NCBI RefSeq assembly: GCF_017301635.1
Contig: NZ_CP071091.1
Location: 6,336,001 to 6,400,000, forward strand
Source of the DNA: Myxococcus landrumus
Lineage (GTDB): Bacteria > Myxococcota > Myxococcia > Myxococcales > Myxococcaceae
Length of the DNA stretch: 64,000 nt
Direction of reading: 5' to 3'
The number at the start of each line of letters is the position of its first letter. Positions within the stretch are counted from its first letter, which is position 1. Positions 58,201-64,000 of the stretch are shown piece by piece. The position numbers and the translations under genes were made by a program. The notes under the pieces were generated by a model. It searched no databases and was not told where the DNA came from. It saw only the letters and a program-made list of their open reading frames with translations.

Positions 58201-61200
58201 GCCAACCTGGATGGCATGCCCAGCCATGAGCGCTCTGGTGGAGGCATTGATTTCAATCGAGGTTATCACGCCACACCTCGGCTCTTTGATGGTGCTGAGC
58301 GATTGGTGGGTATTGGGGCGCCCTACTTGCTGTCACCCTCCCTCTGTGACGGGTTGGCGCAGGATGGACGCCCTGTTTCCCCACTCTGCGCTGCGCTCAG
58401 CTATGATCGCGCGAATCGCCTGACGGGGCTCGAGCAGTATCCAGAGGTCGGAACTCGAACCAACGGCACGCGCTCCTGCTTCTCCCATGATGGCCACGGC
58501 AACGTCCACACCGTGCGAAGTGGATGCCCGGCCGCCAGTGGTGCGGTGGGCGATTGCTCAGCTTGTACGCAGCCTCTCTCGACGTATCGACATGATGACT
58601 TCGGAAATCTCATCGAAGCCTCCTTGCCTTGGTTGGGAGGAAGCGGAAGGACGCGATTCAGTCACGATGCGATGGGGCAAGTGCGTGCGAAGCAGACTCC
58701 TCAGATGGAGCTCGGCACGGAGCACCTTGCCTATGCCTATGACTCACTAGGTAGATTGCTCTCAACAGCACGCATCGTGGGCGGCAGCATCCCGACCACT
58801 GAACTGCTCTACACACTAGGGTATGACCAGTCCGCTACGCCGCATACCAGTTGTCCCCAGCCTGCGAATACTCAAGGTCGCCTGCTGTTCCGAAACGATT
58901 CCTTCGGACAGACCTGGTACTCGTATGATGGTCACGGGAGAGTCGTTCGGGAGATCAGGGCAAGACGCGGCCCGACAGGCACCTTCTCCTGCCCAGCGGA
59001 CTCCCCGGGCAGCACCCTGCATACGACGTACAGCTACTCATCCGCGGGTGACCTGAGCTCGATTGAGTATCCCTACGGGCACAAAGTCACGTACGAGTAC
59101 CGGAAGCACTCAGGTACGACGATCCCCTCGGACCGAGTGGGGGGCGTTCAAGTCGCACGCTGGAACGGTACGGGCTGGACGAATCTCGCCTCCATCTCCA
59201 ACGTTGAATGGGAGCCCTATGGCGGTGTGCGCACGTATCAGATCAATCCGCCAGGTGCGGCCCAGCCTGTCACGGTGGATTATTTCCCCCACTATTACAC
59301 CCAGTCCCCGCCCAGCTCCTGCGCGCTCGACGCGGGTGGGTATCCAGGCTCGTCAGATTTGTCGGGACGCACGCGCGGCATCCTCGTCTCCTCCGGGAGC
59401 TTTGCCCCCTCAAGCGGCACAGGAGACATCTACAAGCGTTTCTACACGTGGAAGGGAGACCAGATCATCCGCACGGATACCTGCCTCCTGGGGGCGACCA
59501 CTCCCGCCATCGAAGAGTTCACCTACGATGGTCTCCTCCGGCTCTCCAGCGCGACTCGACCTGCCGGGAACCTCGCGGCCACGGGTGGTGCATTCGAATC
59601 TCGTCGCTACACGTATGATGGCCGAGGAAATCGACTGACCGAGGAAGTCGATGGCCAGATGCACACCCTAGCGCATGGCACGGGAGGATTCGTGGATAGG
59701 CTGGCGAGCCGCACTGGAGCTGGAGTCAATTCGGTATTGAACCTCCAGTTCACCTACGATGCCGACGGTCGCGCCAAGGAGAAACTCGGGGCTATCGTGG
59801 ACGGAGTCCCCATGCACAAGATGGAGTTCACCTTGGGCCCTTCGGCCAATGGTGGCAACGAGACCGTCTTCCGCTCTGTCAAGGTCAATGGAAGTACCTA
59901 TGAGTACTTCTATGACGCGTTCAACAGACGTCGGCTCAAGCGGTATCCGAGCACAGCGGAGGACGAGTTCTTCTATGACTTGTCGCACCATCTGCTTGTG
60001 GACCGAGGCAACCCGAGCTCAACACCACCGCAGGGAGGGTACTCCCATTTCGTCGATGACACATATGTGTGGCTTGGGAATCGCCCAGTCATGGTGGTCA
60101 GAGGCCGCCTGACTGCGCAGATGGAGCGTGACAGTAGTCCGACTAGCGATTGCGGTCGAACGGGTGAGTCTGCGACTTGCGGGGTCTACTTCCCCGTCAC
60201 GGACATTCTGGGCAAGCCCAGCTTGATGCTTGACCATGCGGGCAAGGTCTCGGGGGCAGCGGACTATGAACCGTTTGGAGATGTCAATCGTGTCTCCTTG
60301 CCCGCGGAAACACCCCACCCCTATCCGGGCAGTCTGAATACAACCCTAGCGACCATGTCGCAGGCAACAACCAGTACTCAGGTGAAAACCCGCTTCCGTG
60401 CGCAATTCGGCCACGTTGACATCAAGGACGCCGCAGACTTCGTCTCGCTCGTTGATGGAATAACAGGAATCCCCTATGGGCCGACAATCTCACAGGAAGG
60501 AAACGGACGCTTCTGGAGTCACTGGGTCCAACCAACAGCCTCACAGCTTCGGATTGACTTCATCTCAGATGCCCCCCCCTCTAGCTGTGGGACCTGCGAC
60601 CCCACCCAAGCCTCGTGCGCGATCAAGTGTGGGCCTGCAGCCGGCGTCGTCCTTGAGGGCTACGAGTACCAGCGATTCCAGACCGGAGCAGAGCCGTTCT
60701 GGACACCACTGCGATTTCCTGGGCAATACCATGATCTAGAAACGGGTCTCTTCGAGAACTGGAACCGTTATTATGACCCAAGTACCGGCAGGTATCTTCA
60801 GCCAGAGCCAATGCTTCTGGAGTCAGTGTTTTCCCATCAAGAGGCCATCAGTAGCCGCGCTACCCCTCCCTACGACTACGCACTAGGGAATCCACACTAC
60901 TATTCTGACCCCAATGGACAATTCGTCATTGTCATCCCCTTTGGGATAGCAGCCGCAGAAGCTGCAGCTGCAGCTGCGGCTGGAACAGCAGCAGTCGGCG
61001 GACTTGCCTGGTGCTTCGGCACAAATTGCCTCGAGAACATCCGCTGGCCCTGGTCTTCGCCAGTTCCCAATGTTCCAGTCGAGACAGCGCCTCTCTGCCG
61101 AGATAACGACGATGGCGACGGCGATGATGAACTCAGCAAAGACCGACGCAGCCCCCTGGAGCAGTGCCGAGACGCCTGCGCAGCTTCCAGACAATCCGGC

Positions 61201-61326
61201 TTTCCACATGCTTGGGATAGATTCTGCGATAAACTCAAGTCACCCTTGAGAGGCAAATGCAAGAACGAAGGACTTAGCAGTGAGCAGGCGTGCCAACACT
61301 GGTGTTTCAATTACTTCGGAAATTAA
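55288..61326 (+). CDS. Secreted RHS-repeat polymorphic toxin
   Basis: 2012 residues. A signal peptide (LLLALLLLPALSEAG) comes first, then a Cys-rich region of about 160 residues. A DUF6531-type start follows (GDPVLLGSGSTRHDVTDVEL). About 1650 residues of YD/RHS repeats form the shell (e.g. YDLWGQPRVVTDANGVSTTY). The RHS-core end at about 1830-1875 has RYYDPSTGRYLQPEPM and YALGNPHYYSDPNGQ. The tip (about 1878-2012) begins with an Ala-rich hydrophobic helix (AAEAAAAAAAGTAAVGGLAW) and ends with a Cys-rich stretch: EQCRDACAAS, FCDKLKSPLRGKC and EQACQHWCFNYFGN. The tip is probably the toxin; I could not match it to a known one. It ends in TAA directly followed by an immunity-gene ATG. Confidence 0.93.
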   Translation: MNPLSGFLSGQLRCLLLALLLLPALSEAGGQFQVCSPASDGYNHVWICACGTNSSGQAASMYCDALNQSSCSGGNCLYPPSGRLEDIGYYPCCLTGLYCPSGTEANSILSGAETCDEPWADDCKIGEDCRGSDGYCSKGTCKGSVGGISTPSGAYSAPETHCEVTITNACDDDDEGEDNMCETLGGAPHAGDPVLLGSGSTRHDVTDVELPGALGALTFKRSYFSSSEKWALGDGLLSAAGTVIPAPFGTSPAHPVSLLWWHSFYSFVHPQTTTPNNEVWHVRQGSGKLLDFTGCQRSPSTCVARPAPLSGETTGRLVWESTGPTSGYFVLHLPGVGRLIYADVWTPQGGSTTDVRYFLTRIEDARQLTPSGQARVQATLTYAPPPNLNCPGLSAGANPGVPYLATVENLEGMRLRLEYKRVLAYQPGQPEQCVLSRVLVESSSAPTPAVPLVEYTYRKNQAGSEQAGLIESALNLHQNGAVESYSYPDPVTGTGQWQLLRNNMVIATHASTKGRVTSDYSPKRGKRGSGSLMLLPDMFPVACTNDSSPACKKTKTNYAQVYAFDGKGWGTASNYLSQYLHVYDMEQTSFARPWRIRRVTRPCPEAASCNQTQEFIWHQFSDGPAVTLAEKDFEDGWTVREWEGPPDGGVGGYADLKRVHVGAENRDGGSALETVAFEYTPGTAGTGLLVGERLRTEERQDSVLVPSGEAVTRYIHDPATNRLKATIRSGYTQALTGTTWDTVPVLKHVGTFYFTRHACSGGSTEDALGRVLEVHGPCWVDSPTATDCSASLNAQVPITQYHYWPAGTSGHDAQRLQKVVRFPNTGGGTSCIGQQGLATTYADYDLWGQPRVVTDANGVSTTYTYEMNRVTSISTQGATWNYIYEKGALLYVQSPRGDYEMFCRRDNGGSGSHCVGNWYDDIRVRSKIPYPGGPAYEFIRYERAADGLLGSETYLSEYSHGYQELRAKYYQANLDGMPSHERSGGGIDFNRGYHATPRLFDGAERLVGIGAPYLLSPSLCDGLAQDGRPVSPLCAALSYDRANRLTGLEQYPEVGTRTNGTRSCFSHDGHGNVHTVRSGCPAASGAVGDCSACTQPLSTYRHDDFGNLIEASLPWLGGSGRTRFSHDAMGQVRAKQTPQMELGTEHLAYAYDSLGRLLSTARIVGGSIPTTELLYTLGYDQSATPHTSCPQPANTQGRLLFRNDSFGQTWYSYDGHGRVVREIRARRGPTGTFSCPADSPGSTLHTTYSYSSAGDLSSIEYPYGHKVTYEYRKHSGTTIPSDRVGGVQVARWNGTGWTNLASISNVEWEPYGGVRTYQINPPGAAQPVTVDYFPHYYTQSPPSSCALDAGGYPGSSDLSGRTRGILVSSGSFAPSSGTGDIYKRFYTWKGDQIIRTDTCLLGATTPAIEEFTYDGLLRLSSATRPAGNLAATGGAFESRRYTYDGRGNRLTEEVDGQMHTLAHGTGGFVDRLASRTGAGVNSVLNLQFTYDADGRAKEKLGAIVDGVPMHKMEFTLGPSANGGNETVFRSVKVNGSTYEYFYDAFNRRRLKRYPSTAEDEFFYDLSHHLLVDRGNPSSTPPQGGYSHFVDDTYVWLGNRPVMVVRGRLTAQMERDSSPTSDCGRTGESATCGVYFPVTDILGKPSLMLDHAGKVSGAADYEPFGDVNRVSLPAETPHPYPGSLNTTLATMSQATTSTQVKTRFRAQFGHVDIKDAADFVSLVDGITGIPYGPTISQEGNGRFWSHWVQPTASQLRIDFISDAPPSSCGTCDPTQASCAIKCGPAAGVVLEGYEYQRFQTGAEPFWTPLRFPGQYHDLETGLFENWNRYYDPSTGRYLQPEPMLLESVFSHQEAISSRATPPYDYALGNPHYYSDPNGQFVIVIPFGIAAAEAAAAAAAGTAAVGGLAWCFGTNCLENIRWPWSSPVPNVPVETAPLCRDNDDGDGDDELSKDRRSPLEQCRDACAASRQSGFPHAWDRFCDKLKSPLRGKCKNEGLSSEQACQHWCFNYFGN
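59041..59920 (+). repeat. RHS core segment, source copy of the downstream direct repeat
   Basis: This part of the RHS gene (from SAGDLSSIEYPYGHK to about YEYFYDA) is repeated at 62544-63423 with a constant offset of 3503 bp and only scattered base changes, without indels. See the truncated copy at 62544. The repeat could recombine to exchange toxin tips. Confidence 0.88.
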
Positions 61327-61803
61327 ATGCGTCCTCTCTTTGCATCCAGGCGTTATAGATGGGCCGACCGACCCGGCTGGATTACAGTTCGATTCTTCAC
61401 CCCCTTCCGCTCCGGATCTTCCTACAAATGCCCATTCAGCATCCATGGCATTGGCTCCGAAAGAATAGAAAGATACGGCAGCGGAATAGACTCGCTCCAG
61501 GCCGTAATAATGGCATTCGAGCGACTGCGGGTCTTCCTCGTCCCCATTGCCGACAAGATCATTTTCAATGAAACACTGGGAACAGACATTCCTCGCCCGA
61601 TTCCAAACAGCTATGGACCCGCGAAGGAAGCTCGCTTCACTGCATTGATCGAACGAGAGCTCGACCGAATGCTCCGTTCCTACGGCGAAGACCCAAAGCC
61701 GGGTCGAGCAAGAGATCGACAACGACTACTAGCGCGCCGGGAGGAACTCCTCGAACTGCGCAAGGAGAAGAAGCCGAGCAGGAAGACCAAGCCTCATCAT
61801 TGA
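61327..61803 (+). CDS. Putative RHS-tip immunity protein (DUF6968-like), copy 1
   Basis: 158 residues starting directly after the RHS stop (TAA then ATG), as expected for a toxin-immunity pair. The N-terminal half has RSGSSYKCPFSIHGIG and GIDSLQAVIMAFERLRVFL; that 'Y.CPF.I.G......G.DS.QA...A' order resembles the DUF6968 family. No signal peptide or helix is seen, so it would act in the cytoplasm and neutralise incoming tip. The C-terminus is a charged helix (LLARREELLELRKEKKPSR). A near-duplicate lies at 61922. The immunity role is inferred from position. Confidence 0.72.
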   Translation: MRPLFASRRYRWADRPGWITVRFFTPFRSGSSYKCPFSIHGIGSERIERYGSGIDSLQAVIMAFERLRVFLVPIADKIIFNETLGTDIPRPIPNSYGPAKEARFTALIERELDRMLRSYGEDPKPGRARDRQRLLARREELLELRKEKKPSRKTKPHH

Positions 61804-61834
61804 GCACATAGAGGCCTGTCTCGGTAGAAAAGAA

Positions 61835-61874
61835 GCCTACCTGCCTGCTGCATTCTGACAACAGGCGGGTAGGC
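61835..61874 (+). terminator. Strong hairpin after immunity copy 1
   Basis: A 13-bp stem (GCCTACCTGCCTG at 61835-61847 and CAGGCGGGTAGGC at 61862-61874, one G-T wobble) with a 14-base loop, 32 bases past the stop. There is no U-tract. The identical element occurs after copy 2. Confidence 0.65.
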
Positions 61875-61921
61875 GCCTGAGTCAAGCCCCGAACTGGTGT
61901 TTCAACTATTTCGGAGACTAG

Positions 61922-62398
61922 ATGCGCCCTCTCATAGCATCCAGGCGATACAAGTGGACCGACCAGCCAGGATGGATCACGGCTCGACTCTTCACCCCTT
62001 TCCGCTCTGGTTCTTCCTACAAATGCCAGTTCAGTATTCAGGGCATCGGCCGTTCAAAAATAGAAGGATACGCAAAGGGAACAGACTCATTTCAGGCAGT
62101 GATGATGGCATTTGAAGGACTGCGCGTGTTCCTCCTCCCCATTGCCGACAAAGTCACCTTCGATGGGATTCTTGGATCAGATATTTCTCGTCCGATTCCA
62201 AGCAGTTACGGCCCTGAAAAGGAAGCACATTTCATTGCTTTGATTGAACGTGAGCTTGACCGAATGCTCCGCTCGCATGGCGAAGACCCAAAGCCGATGC
62301 AAGCAAGAGATCGAGAACGACTACTAGCGCGCCGGGAGGAACTCCTCGAACTGCGCAAGGAGAAGAAGCCGAGCAGGAAGACCAAGCCTCATCATTGA
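61922..62398 (+). CDS. Putative RHS-tip immunity protein (DUF6968-like), copy 2
   Basis: 158 residues, aligned without gaps to copy 1; by eye about 34 residues differ, nearly all in the first 130, and the last 28 or so are identical. The diversified positions include RSKIEGYAKGTDSFQAV against SERIERYGSGIDSLQAV. It follows a remnant of the RHS end (…CFNYFGD then TAG directly before the ATG), with GGAG five bases ahead. It probably recognises a different toxin tip that was once attached to an RHS core; the core itself is gone. Confidence 0.7.
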   Translation: MRPLIASRRYKWTDQPGWITARLFTPFRSGSSYKCQFSIQGIGRSKIEGYAKGTDSFQAVMMAFEGLRVFLLPIADKVTFDGILGSDISRPIPSSYGPEKEAHFIALIERELDRMLRSHGEDPKPMQARDRERLLARREELLELRKEKKPSRKTKPHH

Positions 62399-62429
62399 GC
62401 ACATAGAGGCCTGTTTCGGTAGAGAAGAA

Positions 62430-62469
62430 GCCTACCTGCCTGCTGCATTCTGACAACAGGCGGGTAGGC
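62430..62469 (+). terminator. Strong hairpin after immunity copy 2
   Basis: Same 13-bp stem as at 61835-61874 (arms 62430-62442 and 62457-62469), part of the 595-bp duplication. Confidence 0.65.
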
Positions 62470-62543
62470 GCCTGAGTCAAGCCCCGAATCGGGTGTATCT
62501 GATTCAGAAGGGAGGAAGGCTCCTTGTTGACATCATCCATCCA

Positions 62544-64000
62544 TCCGCGGGTGACCTGAGCTCGATTGAGTATCCCTACGGGCACAAAGTTACGTACGAG
62601 TACCGGAAGCATCCAGGTACGACGATCCCCTCGGACCGAGTGAGGGGCGTTCAAGTCGCACGCTGGAACGGTACGGGCTGGACGAATCTCGCCTCCATCT
62701 CCAACGTTGAATGGGAGCCCTATGGCGGTGTGCGCACGTATCAGATCAATCCGCCAGGTGCGGCCCAGCCTGTCACGGTGGATTATTTCCCCCACTATTA
62801 CACCCAGTCCCCGCCCAGCTCCTGCGCGCTCGATGCTGGAGGATATCCAGGCTCGTCAGATTTGTCGGGACGCACGCGCGGCATCCTCGTCTCCTCCGGG
62901 AGCTTTGCCCCCTCAAGCGGCACAGGAGACATCTACAAGCGTTTCTATACGTGGAAGGGAGACCAGATCATCCGCACGGATACCTGCCTCCTGGGGGCGA
63001 CCACTCCCGCCATCGAAGAGTTCACCTACGATGGTCTCCTCCGGCTCTCCAGCGCGACTCGACCTGCCGGGAACCTCGCGGCCACGGGTGGTGCATTCGA
63101 ATCTCGTCGCTACACGTATGATGGCCGAGGAAATCGACTGACCGAGGAAGTCGATGGCCAGATGCACACCCTAGCGCATGGCACGGGAGGATTCGTGGAC
63201 AGGCTGGCGGGCCGCACTGGAGCTGGAGTCAATTCGGTATTGAACCTCCAGTTCACCTACGATGCCGACGGTCGCGCCAAGGAGAAACTCGGGGCTATCG
63301 TGGACGGAGTCCCCACGCACAAGATGGAGTTCACCTTGGGCCCTTCGGCCAATGGTGGCAACGAGACCGTCTTCCGCTCTGTCAAGGTCAATGGAAGTAC
63401 CTATGAGTACTTCTATGATGCGTTCAACAGGCGCCGGCTCAAGCGATATCCGAGCACAGCAGAGGACGAATTCTTTTACGACACGTCACACCTCTTACTC
63501 GTGGACCGAGGCAACCCCAGCGCGATTCCGCCCGCTGGAGGATACGGACACTATGTCGACGACACCTACGTGTGGCTCGGAGACCGTCCGGTCATGGTGG
63601 TGAGAGGTCGACTGACGGCGCAGATGGAGAGAGACAGTAGTCCGACGGGGGATTGTGGTCGAAACGGAGAACCCGCGACCTGCGGGGTCTACTTCCCCGT
63701 CACGGACATGTTGGGCAAGCCGGTCCTAATGTTGGACCAAGCCGGCAAGGTCACCGGAGCTGCGGACTACGAGCCCTTCGGCCACGTCAATCGCGTCAGT
63801 CAGCCGGCGGCAACCCCTCATCCCCATCCGGAGAACGCGAATCTTACGCTCGCAACCTTCGAACAGCCGTCCAGCAGTTCCTCTGTCCGAACCCGGTTCC
63901 GCGCACTGTTTGGACAGGTTGACACGGTTGACATGGATGACTTCGTGTCACTGGTGGATGCAGACACGAGCGCAACACAAGGCCCGACCATCTCTCAACC
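62544..64000 (+). pseudogene. 5'-truncated RHS core copy (displaced fragment, runs off window)
   Basis: The frame reads SAGDLSSIEYPYGHK onward and has no stop from 62454 to 64000. It matches the main RHS gene from 59041, at a fixed 3503-bp offset and nearly identical to about 63423. Beyond that it diverges in sequence but keeps the RHS reading (DDTYVWLGDRPVMVV, VYFPVTDMLGKPVLML, AADYEPFGHVNRV). It lacks a signal peptide, the N-terminal half and a credible start: only a GTG at 62493 with no Shine-Dalgarno sequence. It is therefore a displaced tip cassette or rhs remnant. It continues beyond 64000, where a different tip is expected. Confidence 0.82.

Larger units (their letters stand above)
61298..62487 (+). 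repeat. 595-bp tandem direct duplication (tip end + immunity gene + hairpin)
   Basis: Unit 1 spans 61298-61892 and unit 2 spans 61893-62487; equivalent points (stop codon 61801/62396, hairpin start 61835/62430) differ by 595 bp. Each unit begins with ACTGGTGTTTCAA, the last codons of the RHS tip (…CFNYFG), continues through the immunity gene and ends with the hairpin and GAGTCAAGCCCC. The last 180 bp or so are almost identical between the units, while the middle has diverged. Confidence 0.92.

Noticed and set aside
59208-59618. Open frames inside the RHS gene, repeated at 62711-63121
   Set aside because: They are alternate-frame shadows that look conserved only because the RHS core itself is duplicated.

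Overview
The window is high-GC DNA that fits a fruiting myxobacterium (Myxococcaceae: Myxococcus, Corallococcus or a close relative). The pointers are a MYXO-CTERM-type C-terminal anchor on an AgmC-like protein, an AgmX/PglI-type C-terminal domain, abundant two-component genes that are not chromosomal hybrids, many small lipoproteins, and an RHS toxin locus. No rRNA, CRISPR array or insertion sequence was seen. One tRNA-like gene is present. The species is an inference; no comparison could be run.

Layout. 1-3440: three parvulin/SurA-type peptidyl-prolyl isomerase genes in a row (the first cut by the window edge), then pdxA. 3364-7532: a small 2Fe-2S protein overlapping the pdxA tail, a MATE transporter, an AgmX-like membrane protein and an NTF2-like protein. 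7538-11958: a tight minus-strand phosphorelay operon (receiver, thioredoxin-like membrane protein, membrane histidine kinase, double receiver, soluble histidine kinase, receiver) with ATGA-type overlaps. 12139-18185: DUF2079 membrane protein, ribosome-hibernation factor, zinc alcohol dehydrogenase, surface-repeat protein and small genes. 18618-23659: a five-gene, translationally coupled set that reads as an inositol-lipid pathway: inositol-3-phosphate synthase, an AUR1-like PAP2 protein, a CDP-alcohol phosphatidyltransferase fused to a GtrA domain, an exported protein, and a CX5R phosphatase. 24048-29447: two divergent paralogous MMPL/RND exporters. 29483-36094: lipoproteins, a MOSC protein, a 3,5-diaminohexanoate dehydrogenase, zinc-ribbon protein and methyltransferase. 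36351-36422: a tRNA-Trp-like gene with a poorly paired acceptor stem. 36739-48960: slipin, acyl-CoA dehydrogenase, archaeal-type ornithine cyclodeaminase family protein, LysM peptidase, LysR regulator, ATP-grasp protein, metalloprotease-like protein, degenerate receiver, metallophosphoesterase and an AIM24-family protein whose 3' end is repeated in tandem. 48961-54652: AgmC-like surface protein, cupin, methyltransferase, and a citrate synthase with an N-terminal DNA-binding domain.

54865-64000 is a polymorphic toxin locus with visibly lower GC at its 3' part: a Cys-rich lipoprotein, a 2012-residue secreted RHS protein with a short Cys-rich tip, an immunity-gene candidate, a second copy of that gene created by a 595-bp tandem duplication with its own terminator hairpin, and then a 5'-truncated copy of the RHS core, nearly identical for about 880 bp to the main gene and running off the window. 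It looks like a record of tip-and-immunity cassette exchange.

The two most interesting systems are the inositol-lipid operon and the RHS tip/immunity array.
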